DNA of 64,000 nucleotides from contig NZ_JAKRNK010000002.1 in the NCBI RefSeq assembly GCF_022346885.1, positions 62,001-126,000 of the forward strand. The letters run 5' to 3'. Below, piece by piece: positions 1-8,151 of the stretch; the stretch's first letter is position 1, and the number at the start of each line of letters is the position of its first letter. The notes under the pieces are model-generated. The model saw nothing but the letters and a program-made list of their open reading frames with translations. It was not told the origin of the DNA and did not search any database. The position numbers were made by a program, and so were the translations under genes. This stretch comes from Paenibacillus sp. ACRRX (GTDB taxonomy: Bacteria; Bacillota; Bacilli; Paenibacillales; Paenibacillaceae).

Positions 1-65
1 TCCTTCCACTTTTTTGCTTTACTTAAAAATCCATCAACCTTAGGATTCATTCTGCTATTTGTCAT
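1..65 (-). CDS. YdeI/DUF1801-like protein, 5' end only
   Basis: Only the first 21 codons are inside the window; the gene continues past position 1. The visible N-terminus begins MTNSRMNPKVDGFLSKAKKW, which I recognise as the conserved start of Bacillus YdeI-type proteins (DUF1801 family, function unclear). A GAGGGG sequence lies 9 bases before the ATG at 65. It follows the SRPBCC gene by about 107 bases on the same strand, and these two families are often neighbours, so it may belong to the ArsR-SRPBCC operon. The identification rests on a short stretch. Confidence 0.6.
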   Translation of the reverse strand, partial: MTNSRMNPKVDGFLSKAKKWK

Positions 66-171
66 CAAGGATAACCCCTCATCAATTTTTCGTTTAGTGG
101 AGTATGATGGAATTTTCGATCCCGAAATTAGTTACAGCCTATACACGTCTATAAATAGATCCGTTGATGGG

Positions 172-591
172 CTACTGTTCCAGCACCTTTTCAAGCTCGC
201 CGCACCATTTACCCCAGCCATACTTAGCTCCTGCGAGTGCTTGCTCATTCGAAATTCCGGTTTGTTCAAGGTGAAGATTAACCATTCCATCCTCTAGATG
301 TTGGAGTGTCCAAGTGATTAAGTGCTTTTCTCCGCTTTCCCATGTATAGGACAACTTGTTAGGTGCGTCCACGATAAGCACTTCGCCTTCAATAATTCCA
401 TTCCACCATTCAGTCGGCTGAGTGCTGAACTGAAAATGATGTCCTACAACAGGTTTAAAATCATTTTCCATCGCCTGACCGGTATGGATATTGTGCACCC
501 ATTTGGCTAGCATGCTGGAATCGGTTAAGGCAGACCAAAGCTTCTCAATCGTTGTCTTGTACTGAAAATCTAAAGATAATGTTAAACTCAT
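172..591 (-). CDS. SRPBCC (AHSA1-like) domain protein, copy 1
   Basis: A 139-residue protein of the START/SRPBCC superfamily, AHSA1 (Aha1-like) branch: small cytoplasmic proteins with a hydrophobic cavity, ligand usually unknown. Typical features are the opening strand MSLTLSLDFQY, the helix EKLWSALTD, VVGHHFQF, the SYTW strand, WTL and the C-terminal helix ending EKVLEQ. Its ATG overlaps the stop of the upstream ArsR gene (ATGA), so the two are translationally coupled. A paralogue lies at 61636-62034. Compared with it this copy carries eight extra residues (HNIHTGQA) right after LAKWV, from a 24-base in-frame insertion; the paralogue has the more canonical form. Confidence 0.85.
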   Translation of the reverse strand: MSLTLSLDFQYKTTIEKLWSALTDSSMLAKWVHNIHTGQAMENDFKPVVGHHFQFSTQPTEWWNGIIEGEVLIVDAPNKLSYTWESGEKHLITWTLQHLEDGMVNLHLEQTGISNEQALAGAKYGWGKWCGELEKVLEQ

Positions 592-920
592 TCTTCTTCC
601 TCCTCTAATAGCTGCTTCAAGCGCAGCATATTCGTACTCCAGAACTTACTATAAAAAGCCACCCAATCTTGAACTTCGCTAAGTGGAGCGGCGTTTAGCC
701 TAAACCGCGTTTCTCTACCAACTTTCCGGTCGAGTACTAGTCCGGCCTCTTTAAGGATCGTCAAATGCTTGGATACGGCTGTACGGCCCATCTGAAACTG
801 TGCCGTTAATTCATGAAGCGGTATCTCCTCTGCTTCTGCTAATAGTCGTATCAGTCGACGTCTAGTTGGATCTGCAATCGCATCAAACACATCTCGTAAC
901 TGGTTGTTCTCACTCACCAC
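588..920 (-). CDS. ArsR-family winged-helix repressor
   Basis: A 110-residue ArsR/SmtB-type regulator. The N-terminal DVFDAIADPTRRRLIRLL is the family hallmark, and the recognition segment GRTAVSKHLTILKEAGLV is intact. No cysteine-based metal site is visible, so it is more likely a non-metal member of the type usually paired with SRPBCC proteins. It starts at GTG (920) and its stop overlaps the SRPBCC start by four bases. Two palindrome-like sites around its -10 box (1167-1207) suggest autoregulation. A decayed second copy lies at 62031-62363. Confidence 0.85.
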   Translation of the reverse strand: MVSENNQLRDVFDAIADPTRRRLIRLLAEAEEIPLHELTAQFQMGRTAVSKHLTILKEAGLVLDRKVGRETRFRLNAAPLSEVQDWVAFYSKFWSTNMLRLKQLLEEEEE

Positions 921-1166
921 ACTCCCTCCAAAATATTATTTTATGTCGTAGAAATCTATTGGTGGCACGAAAGGACAGCCTTTAATTATAGCCACCTCCC
1001 TAAAAGTTAGTAGCTCTTCGGACGCAGCGACCATACAGCGATATTTAGTGCAGCATATGAAAAGCGAAGTACATTATGAAAACATAATCAGCATAATGGT
1101 TAGCAAGCGCATGAGATAAAGCCGCGCCAGTCATAGTACTTTCCAAATGACTAACCCCTTATTGGA

Positions 1167-1216
1167 CACCATTTAGTGACACTTTGATTATATGTCACCA
1201 TTTGGTGTCCCGTCAA
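1167..1216 (-). promoter_or_regulatory. Promoter of ArsR-SRPBCC operon with two operator-like sites
   Basis: On the minus strand TTGACG (1216-1211) and TATAAT (1192-1187) are separated by 18 bases, a good SigA promoter. CACCATTTGGTG (1196-1207) lies in the spacer and CACCATTTAGTG (1167-1178) lies just downstream of the -10. Their starts are 29 bases apart. The same promoter, motifs and spacing recur before the decayed copy at 62478-62527. The leader to the ArsR start is about 260 bases. That these are the ArsR operators is an inference. Confidence 0.65.
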
Positions 1217-1342
1217 GCAGACCCACTTGGAAAGTTACAAGGTGCTTATATCTCTATTCTGCCCGCCTGCTCATAGAGTGAGTTCAAATTTATTTTAACC
1301 CTGAGCATAAGCCTGTTAATTAGCTTTCACAGCATCTTGCCC

Positions 1343-1475
1343 CTATCGACGGAGCCTATTCGCGATCAACAGCGCGGCTAATCCGATCGTCACCTTGAGT
1401 GTCATTGGTAGACCATTCATCACATCGACGACCATATGCAGCTTATAGCCAATGCACTACACTTGATGGTCAAAT
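1343..1475 (-). pseudogene. Transposase relic (DDE type)
   Basis: Reading the minus strand from 1450 gives GYKLHMVVDVMNGLPMTLKV followed by a stop at 1343-1345. The pattern GYKLH..VD...GLP...VT is typical of the DDE catalytic core of IS4/IS5-type transposases. No start, no full-length frame and no clear terminal repeats are visible, so this is a decayed fragment. It sits in the roughly 670-base gap between the ArsR operon and the serine hydrolase gene. Confidence 0.4.
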
Positions 1476-1524
1476 GTGTCGAAATTAACTCCCATTTAGC
1501 ATTGATGCTGGTGTGTTTGCTTGT

Positions 1525-1577
1525 ACAATAAACGACGCACCTTCCCTCATCAACAAGGGTGGCGCGCCGTTTATTGT
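1525..1577 (-). terminator. Inverted repeat after the serine hydrolase gene
   Basis: Arms ACAATAAACG (1525-1534) and CGTTTATTGT (1568-1577) bracket a GC-rich interior that can pair further. It starts about 10 bases after the stop of the serine hydrolase gene on the minus strand. A strong U-run is lacking, so it is either a weak terminator or a remnant of the adjacent mobile element. Confidence 0.35.
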
Positions 1578-1587
1578 CTTTTCTCAA

Positions 1588-2781
1588 TTATTGACCAAAT
1601 TCAGCCTTAATTACACTCAAACGCTGCTCCCACGTATCACTATGCATCGCATTAATAGCTACGGCCAGCACATGCTCCCCACCTATTAAACCCCCAGCAT
1701 ATGACGAACTTCCGTGTATATCGCCGCCATGTCCCCAGAACGTCTCGCCATTAGGCAGTTTCATTCCGATCATTCCTAATCCATAGAGACCTAACTCGGT
1801 TTGTACACCATTCAGCATCTGCTGTAAAGTCTCCGGCTTCAAGAGCTTACCACCTAACAACGCACTATAAAATGTATTCAAATCTTTGCCCGTGGAGATC
1901 ATATCACCAGCTGCATTCCCCCACGATGGATTAATCTCGGTGAAGTCTACTAACTTATTGTCCTTACTGTTCATTGGAATCGAATAACCTCTAGCATGTA
2001 CTCCTGGAATATGCGACGCGCTTCCCAGCGAATAAGTATCTTTTAATCCTAGCGGATCAATAATACGTTTCTTAACCTGCTGAGCGTAGGTGTCACCTGA
2101 TGCCTTACGAATAATTTCACCAGCAAGTACGGTATTCGTATTGGAATATTCCCATTTCCCTAATTCTCCTGGGGAAAATGAAGGTTTAATCGCAAGTCCA
2201 GCTTTAATTAACTCATCTGCGTTATAGTTGCGGTACGGCGTTTTCTCGAACTCTGCAATAAATTCCCTCGTTGTATAGTTTGCTATCCCACTCGTCATCT
2301 GCAGCAAATTGCGGATCGTAATCTTATTGCCATCGTACCCATTTCCTTTCACTACGCCCGGAAGCCATTTCTCTACCGTATCTTCTAGACTTAGCTTCTT
2401 CTCGTCTACTAGCTGCAAAATAATCGTTGCAGTAAATGTTTTGGTTATACTCCCAATTCGGAAAGTGTAGTTCGATTTTATCGGATTGGAATCATGTATG
2501 CTAGCTTGCCCTGAAGCATAAGACCACTGCTCACCATTTTTCATTCCTACAGCAAATATACCTGGTGTAAACTTATGCGCAGCTGCTTGATCCAATACAT
2601 GCTTCACATTGGCTCGTGAATCAACGAGAGCTTGTTGGCCCCCCATTTGCTGTTGCGATGATTGGCCTTCTTGAGCATTTACGGTTCCTTGTACAGAAAA
2701 AAGTAAGGAGCTTGCTGCTATTGCCGTCGCCAGCATAATCGTTGTTCTTTTTTTCATGTTGCTTGCTTTAGAATTCACCAT
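1588..2781 (-). CDS. Secreted serine hydrolase of the beta-lactamase/DD-peptidase family
   Basis: A 397-residue class C beta-lactamase-fold protein (Beta-lactamase family, as in DD-carboxypeptidases and esterases). A signal peptide lies at residues 9-36. The active-site motifs are in order: SITK (SxxK) near residue 112, YSN (YxN) near residue 212 and HGG (the KTG/HxG position) near residue 348. The ATG at 2781 is preceded by GAGGAATT, whereas the in-frame ATG at 2757 has no ribosome-binding site. It is monocistronic. Whether it hydrolyses beta-lactams, D-peptides or esters cannot be told from sequence. Confidence 0.85.
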   Translation of the reverse strand: MVNSKASNMKKRTTIMLATAIAASSLLFSVQGTVNAQEGQSSQQQMGGQQALVDSRANVKHVLDQAAAHKFTPGIFAVGMKNGEQWSYASGQASIHDSNPIKSNYTFRIGSITKTFTATIILQLVDEKKLSLEDTVEKWLPGVVKGNGYDGNKITIRNLLQMTSGIANYTTREFIAEFEKTPYRNYNADELIKAGLAIKPSFSPGELGKWEYSNTNTVLAGEIIRKASGDTYAQQVKKRIIDPLGLKDTYSLGSASHIPGVHARGYSIPMNSKDNKLVDFTEINPSWGNAAGDMISTGKDLNTFYSALLGGKLLKPETLQQMLNGVQTELGLYGLGMIGMKLPNGETFWGHGGDIHGSSSYAGGLIGGEHVLAVAINAMHSDTWEQRLSVIKAEFGQ

Positions 2782-2974
2782 AATTCCTCGCTCTCCATTT
2801 TAATATGAACTTACGCTTTCCTACTCGAATGAATTGCTTGCTTACAAATCCATCATATAGCAGCGTTCTTTCAAATTTCTTACCTGTTTCTTACATCATT
2901 CTTACGTTCTATGAAACGATCTTAGTTGAGTTGATTTCTTAGACACACTTTGAATCCCCTTCACTACAGCCGCA

Positions 2975-3021
2975 CAAAAATGCTTCTCTATATCGTCAAT
3001 AATGACAGTATAGAGAAGCAT
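2975..3021 (-). terminator. Rho-independent terminator of the metallophore operon
   Basis: Perfect 13-base arms at 2980-2992 and 3009-3021 (ATGCTTCTCTATA and its complement), followed on the minus strand by TTTTTG. It lies about 140 bases after the stop of the methyltransferase gene that ends the cnt operon. The rest of the 2782-3162 gap shows no further gene. Confidence 0.75.
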
Positions 3022-3162
3022 CGTAGATAAGTTAGTATTGAATGCTACCTTTGTGATACTCTTCGCGTGGCAAAGCAAGGTCAGAATGCAGCATTAATTT
3101 GAGTCCTTTTATTGTAGAGTGCTCAAACAACACTTGTCGAAAATGTTAGATATAGATTCCTT

Positions 3163-3849
3163 TTAATTCTCAGTAGGAGCTATTAATCGAAAAATATAGG
3201 CCTGTTCATAAGCATATTTTAAATGGTCTGCCACACACTCATACCACACACTAGCCTGTGCTAGCTCGACAAAATCCACTGGCAGCATGCGGCGGATCGA
3301 GACCTTAAACCCCTCTTTAAAAAATGCGCCAGCAATCTCATCAAGCGAATATTCCTGCATTGGGATCGCCGAGTTTGTATTAATTTTTTCTTTTATTCGA
3401 AGAAAGCTTGGATTGCTCGGGTAATCTGCGTATGTCGCATAATATACGCCTCCCGGCTTCAAAGCTTTTTTAATTTGTCGGGCATGCGCCTCCAAATCAG
3501 GCAGCAAATACAGGACAGCCAAGCTGAATGCGATATCAAATCTATGCTCAAATTGCTCCGGATTTGATGTTAATACATAACGGATCGGTAATTGATTCTT
3601 CCGACTGTTTGCAATCGCAATGGATTCACTCGCTAAGTCTGTGCCGATCGCCTCTTTATATGGCCGTTCTTCATAAAGCAGACGTAAAAATCCGCCTTGA
3701 TTGCAGCCGAAATCAAGCACGCTACATGAACGCAAATCTTCCTCAGGAATAAATTTCAGAACACGTTTCCAGTGTGGAATATGAGTGTCTTCCATGCTCT
3801 GGTCCCCCTCTTGCCACCATACCTTATAGAATTGATCCTCTTTTATCAT
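3163..3849 (-). CDS. Class I SAM-dependent methyltransferase at end of cnt operon
   Basis: A 228-residue Rossmann-fold methyltransferase. Motif I is VLDFGCNQGGFLRLL (about residues 44-58), the acidic end of strand 2 is TDLASES, and the post-I region is FDIAFSLAVLYLLPD. It has a strong ribosome-binding site (AAGGAGGAAATT-ATG) and starts 31 bases after the EamA exporter gene, ahead of the shared terminator, so it is part of the cnt operon. No cnt locus that I know needs a methyltransferase for the core product. It could N- or O-methylate the metallophore or an unrelated substrate; the sequence does not decide. Confidence 0.8.
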   Translation of the reverse strand: MIKEDQFYKVWWQEGDQSMEDTHIPHWKRVLKFIPEEDLRSCSVLDFGCNQGGFLRLLYEERPYKEAIGTDLASESIAIANSRKNQLPIRYVLTSNPEQFEHRFDIAFSLAVLYLLPDLEAHARQIKKALKPGGVYYATYADYPSNPSFLRIKEKINTNSAIPMQEYSLDEIAGAFFKEGFKVSIRRMLPVDFVELAQASVWYECVADHLKYAYEQAYIFRLIAPTEN

Positions 3850-3880
3850 AATTTCCTCCTTATCCTATATATCGAAATCT

Positions 3881-4732
3881 TTAGGCACGGGCATCCCCGG
3901 ACGGCTTAAACATAGAGAGACCGACACAGCCGGCAACAATCAAAATTCCGCCAATAATCGTTGTGATATTCGGTATTTCTTCCCAAAAAAGGAAACCGAA
4001 CAGCGCATTGAGCATTAGGCCGAAATAGCTAATTACCTGTACAACGATGGCATTTTCATGTGTAAACGCCTTCGTTAAAAATAGTTGTCCAATTAATGAA
4101 ACAACGCCGATAAGCAGTAAATAAACACTATCTCTTACATCAGGCATTACAAAATGGTTTGTTAAAAATGGAATTGCGACGATTGTTGAGGTCGCCGTAA
4201 AATAAAATACGATTTCATAGGCCGAGTGCTTTTGGCTTAGATAACGAATCGATATGCTCGCTGCCGCGGAAAAAAACGCACTTAGAAGACCGACGATTGC
4301 AAAAACGGAATAGCTGGCGTACGTATTAGGTTGAATTAGAATAGCTGCGCCAACAAGCACGACGAGCAGGAGCAGCGCTGATTTACCTCGAATTTGTTCC
4401 TTTAGTAAGAGGGCTGACAGGATCATAACAAAAATAGGCGCTAGTTGAGCTAATATGCTCGCATCCGTGAGCGGCAAATGCGAGAGCGTATAGAAGAATG
4501 TAAGCATATACATTCCTCCCATCAGGCCACGAACAGCGAGCATCGGAATGCCTGTCCTGGAAAAAGAGATACGTTGCCGATGCATAATAACAAGCACGAG
4601 TACCGTGCCGATCAATCCGCGAAAAAACGCGATTTCCGCAGCGGGAATCGTAAAGCTTACCTCTTTGACCAGCGCATTCATCACGCTGAATACGAAGGAC
4701 GATAGCAGGGCCAGCACTACTCCATTTTTCAT
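3881..4732 (-). CDS. EamA/DMT-family exporter, probable metallophore efflux (CntI-like)
   Basis: A protein of about 283 residues with ten predicted membrane helices in two EamA repeats, typical of drug/metabolite transporters. It sits in the cnt operon 41 bases after cntC. In Pseudomonas aeruginosa the EamA protein CntI exports pseudopaline, whereas Staphylococcus aureus uses the MFS protein CntE; no MFS gene is present here. The ATG at 4732 has GAGGT five bases upstream; the ATG at 4747 lacks a ribosome-binding site. The export role is inferred from context. Confidence 0.75.
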   Translation of the reverse strand: MKNGVVLALLSSFVFSVMNALVKEVSFTIPAAEIAFFRGLIGTVLVLVIMHRQRISFSRTGIPMLAVRGLMGGMYMLTFFYTLSHLPLTDASILAQLAPIFVMILSALLLKEQIRGKSALLLLVVLVGAAILIQPNTYASYSVFAIVGLLSAFFSAAASISIRYLSQKHSAYEIVFYFTATSTIVAIPFLTNHFVMPDVRDSVYLLLIGVVSLIGQLFLTKAFTHENAIVVQVISYFGLMLNALFGFLFWEEIPNITTIIGGILIVAGCVGLSMFKPSGDARA

Positions 4733-4773
4733 GGCGACCTCTTTCATTATTTGAAGTTTGCTCTATTATTAAG

Positions 4774-5640
4774 TTATCTGGCACGCACATCCATTAGATC
4801 CCGTAAGCCGTCGCTTACAAGATTGCATGCCAGCACAACGATCATAATACATAGGCCGGGATATATCATCTGTTCTGGTGCTATCTGAAAATAAGGCCTG
4901 CCATCGCTCAGCATGGCTCCCCATTCTGGAGACGGGGGCTGTGCCCCAAGACCAAGGTAGGATAGTGCCGAAATAAGCAATATCGTTTTCCCCACATCCG
5001 CCGCAGCCATAATTGCCAATGGAGATGCCATTTGACGAAGCAAGTGCCTTCTGATAATGGCCCAGCCTCCACTGCCGGCTACAATGGAGGCATGGATATA
5101 GTCTTTCTTGCACTCCGATATGGCTATCCCTCGTACGAGCCGAGCGTAGCCAATCCACTTCACACAAGCAATTGCCAAGATTGTATTCACAAGACCTGGG
5201 CCAAGAAACCCAGCCACGGCAATAGCAAGCAAAAACTCAGGCACTGCGCCAGCAGCATCGGCCAAACGCATCAGCAATGCGTCCAAAAACCCTTTGGCAA
5301 AGCCTGCAATAAGGCCAATCGGTACTCCGATAATCATAACGACAGCACTGGCACAGAACGACAACCCCACCGTTTGACGAGTACCTGCCACTAATCTGGA
5401 TAAAATGCAGCGGCCCAGATGATCCGTGCCAAGCGGATATTCCATGCTTGGTGCACGTAGTCGCTGCGACATTTGTACGAACACCGGATCATTAAGCGTA
5501 AGCCATGGACTTAACAAAGCAACCAACAGGACTAGTCCTGCAATTCCTATGCCAATCCCCATGATTGGGCTGCGTCGAATGCTGCGCCATGAGGAATATG
5601 CTCTATAGGTTACCACGTTTATAGGACCCTCGGATTTCAA
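4774..5640 (-). CDS. cntC: Opine-metallophore ABC importer, permease CntC
   Basis: A 288-residue permease of the DppC/OppC type. An N-terminal cytoplasmic segment and first helix (about residues 25-50) are followed by the LGTDHLGRCILSRLVAGTR motif found in peptide/nickel permeases, then a five-helix BPD_transp_1 domain with the EAA-like loop around SECKKDYIHASIVAGSG. Its ATG overlaps the stop of cntB by four bases. With CntA, CntB, CntD and CntF it forms a peptide/nickel-type ABC importer expected to bring the loaded metallophore into the cell. Confidence 0.88.
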   Translation of the reverse strand: MKSEGPINVVTYRAYSSWRSIRRSPIMGIGIGIAGLVLLVALLSPWLTLNDPVFVQMSQRLRAPSMEYPLGTDHLGRCILSRLVAGTRQTVGLSFCASAVVMIIGVPIGLIAGFAKGFLDALLMRLADAAGAVPEFLLAIAVAGFLGPGLVNTILAIACVKWIGYARLVRGIAISECKKDYIHASIVAGSGGWAIIRRHLLRQMASPLAIMAAADVGKTILLISALSYLGLGAQPPSPEWGAMLSDGRPYFQIAPEQMIYPGLCIMIVVLACNLVSDGLRDLMDVRAR

Positions 5641-6593
5641 GCACTCATCCCCCTCTCATGTCGGATTTTCGGATCTAACAGCATTAAGCCAACGTCGGAT
5701 AACCAATTCGCAAGTCCAATAAATAATCCGGTTAACAGGATATAGCCTTGAATAACCGGATAATTTCGCTGTGCAATGGCCTCCATCGCCATGCTGCCAA
5801 GCCCTGGCCAGCCAAACAGAGACTCCGTCACGACAGATCCGGCCATCAATGCTCCCATGCTCATCCCAAGCAGAGATACAACAGGCAGTAAGGCAGGACG
5901 CATCGCATATATGGCTGTTACCCTCCATTCTCGAATACCTCTGGCTCGGGCCGCACGAATATACTCCTGCGAAAGACCTTCCAGCAGACCTGCACGCAGC
6001 AGCCGGATATATTCCGGAGCCATGACAAATCCAAGCGTAACGGAGGGTAAGATGAGATGGCGTAAGCTTCCTCCCCCCATCATTGGCAGCCAGCTTAATC
6101 GATAGGCAAAAAGATAGATGAGCAGCAAGCCAAGCCAAAAGCTGGGGATAGACGCACCGAGCAGAGCAATGATCCGGCTGGCATGATCGACAGAACGGCC
6201 ATAATAGACTGCAGCGAGCAGTCCGAGAGGAACTGCAAAGACAAGCAGCACAAGCATAGAGCTGAGCATCAATGATGCGGTTGCAGGCAAGCGTTCAGTT
6301 AATAGCTGCCAAACGTCCTGATTGGTTGTATAGGATCGGCCCATATCGAGCCGTGCAACTTGTGCTAGCCAGTTTCCATACTGTTGATAAAGAGGCTTTT
6401 CAAGTCCTAGCGCTTGGCGAACAGTGAGCTCATTGGCTTCTGTGACCGGCCTTTCGTCAGCCTTCAATATGGCAAGCACAGGATCGCCTGGCGCCATTTT
6501 CATGAGAACAAAAGTAACTAGACTTAATACAACAAGCATCAGCACGAGCTGAAGCAGCCTTAATCCCGCATGCCTAAACATTTTAGCGCACAT
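5637..6593 (-). CDS. cntB: Opine-metallophore ABC importer, permease CntB
   Basis: A 318-residue DppB/OppB-type permease: N-terminal helix, the family segment MKMAPGDPVLAIL, then a BPD_transp_1 domain with the EAA-loop signature EYIRAARARGIREWRV. It overlaps the end of cntA by 11 bases and cntC by four, so its translation is coupled to both. The start could be the ATG at 6593 or the in-frame ATG at 6581 (MFRHAGLRLL); neither has an obvious ribosome-binding site. Confidence 0.88.
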   Translation of the reverse strand: MCAKMFRHAGLRLLQLVLMLVVLSLVTFVLMKMAPGDPVLAILKADERPVTEANELTVRQALGLEKPLYQQYGNWLAQVARLDMGRSYTTNQDVWQLLTERLPATASLMLSSMLVLLVFAVPLGLLAAVYYGRSVDHASRIIALLGASIPSFWLGLLLIYLFAYRLSWLPMMGGGSLRHLILPSVTLGFVMAPEYIRLLRAGLLEGLSQEYIRAARARGIREWRVTAIYAMRPALLPVVSLLGMSMGALMAGSVVTESLFGWPGLGSMAMEAIAQRNYPVIQGYILLTGLFIGLANWLSDVGLMLLDPKIRHERGMSA

Positions 6594-8151
6594 CCATTTT
6601 ATTGGTCACAATGTAAAATTCTTCAGCACCTGGCTTCCAATTCAATACGCGTTGATTGACGCCCACCAATATATTCGGATGAATAATGAAGGAATGTACA
6701 TTCGCTTCGTTAATGACCTTAACAGCTTTCTGTATCAAAAGATTGCGTGTTTGTACATCGCCAGTTACGTTAAGCTCTTTTAGAATCGGATCAAGCTGGT
6801 CCAATCGAATGTTAGCCGGATTGTACGACCCTCCAGGTACATATGCAGCATTAATGAAGGAGGCTCCGTCTCCACGAGGGGAAGTCAAATAACTAGATGT
6901 CGACAAATCCCAATCGGTGTGATCCTTTATATAGACGTCCGGATACTCGACCGATAATATTTGAATATCAACTCCAATTTTGGCGGCTTCGGATTGGAGC
7001 AGCAATGGAATTAGAGGCAGTTCGGGATTGATTCCGGAGAAAGCGATCAGCTTTAATTGAAGCACATTCCCGTTCTTTTCCAGTTTTCCATTCCTATTGT
7101 TTTTATATCCTGCACTCGCTAACAGCGTAAGCGCTTCCTGTGGATTGAACTTTGTGTATCCACCCTTGTTGCCGAACGGAAGCAACGAATGAAAGGGACC
7201 GTTAGAAGGATTGGCATGGCCGAGCATAATGTCTTTTACGATCGTGTCCCGATCAATCAGCTTGTCGATAGCCTTTCTCACTAGAATATCCGATACGCTC
7301 GTACTTTTCGGATTATAGGTAAAGTAATGGGTACGAAGACTGGGTACCGATTGAACCGCAAGCTGAGGATCTTGACCAATCGTCCCCAGCGCCTCTGGTG
7401 CCAAATGATACACAATATCCGCATGCTTTGACTGAAAAGCCAGCGTCCTGACGTTCGCATCCGCATTAAACAAAAACTTGACTGCACTCAGCTTCGCTTT
7501 TCCGTCCCAATATCCGTCAAATCGAGACAGCGATATTTCCTGCCCTGGAATATAACCGTTGACCTGGAAGGGCCCCGTCCCAACAGGTGCTTTATTAAAG
7601 GCCGCCTTTCCCATTTTATTCTCAGCCGTTATACTGACAATACTTGCCGTGGGATGAACAAGCTCCGTTGCAAACGCCGGATGCGGTTCCGTCGTTGTAA
7701 AAGTAATCACTTGTCCACTCGCTTCCATGTTCTTAATTTTTAATGCAGCAGCAAGCGCCTTACTATCTGCAATTGCCCTCTCGAAGGAGGCTTTAGCCGC
7801 TGCGGCGTCAAGTTTAGTACCATCCTGAAAAGTGACCCCGTCTCGAATTATAAATTGCCAGGTATGGTCATCCTTGGCTTCCCATTTGACAGCAAGCCAA
7901 GGAGCGACCTGCATGTTGTCGTCAAGGCGAAGTAATGTTTCGGTTATGCCCGCTCTCAAGGCAATCCATTCATTGTGGGGGTCCAGTGACTCATTAGGCA
8001 GGCTGTGTAGAATGGTTACGCTCTTCTCACCTAGCTCGTTCCCCTCTGTCTTCTGCGTATTGTCACTACAACTGGTGAGAAGAATCATGCAGCATAACAA
8101 AGCGATCATTGTCCCTCTATTGCGAAGAAAGTTTACGTTTTGTCCAAGCAT
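6583..8151 (-). CDS. cntA: Opine-metallophore substrate-binding lipoprotein CntA
   Basis: A 522-residue SBP_bac_5 family protein (peptide/nickel binding). A lipobox, LLTSC, near residue 28 marks it as a membrane-anchored lipoprotein. Family segments include LDPHNEW, APWLAVKWEAKDDHTWQF and the GTGPFQV block. It overlaps cntM by 19 bases and has GGAGGGAGAGGC before the ATG. In S. aureus and other species CntA binds the metal-loaded opine metallophore; its place directly after cntL and cntM supports the same role here. Confidence 0.88.
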   Translation of the reverse strand: MLGQNVNFLRNRGTMIALLCCMILLTSCSDNTQKTEGNELGEKSVTILHSLPNESLDPHNEWIALRAGITETLLRLDDNMQVAPWLAVKWEAKDDHTWQFIIRDGVTFQDGTKLDAAAAKASFERAIADSKALAAALKIKNMEASGQVITFTTTEPHPAFATELVHPTASIVSITAENKMGKAAFNKAPVGTGPFQVNGYIPGQEISLSRFDGYWDGKAKLSAVKFLFNADANVRTLAFQSKHADIVYHLAPEALGTIGQDPQLAVQSVPSLRTHYFTYNPKSTSVSDILVRKAIDKLIDRDTIVKDIMLGHANPSNGPFHSLLPFGNKGGYTKFNPQEALTLLASAGYKNNRNGKLEKNGNVLQLKLIAFSGINPELPLIPLLLQSEAAKIGVDIQILSVEYPDVYIKDHTDWDLSTSSYLTSPRGDGASFINAAYVPGGSYNPANIRLDQLDPILKELNVTGDVQTRNLLIQKAVKVINEANVHSFIIHPNILVGVNQRVLNWKPGAEEFYIVTNKMDVR

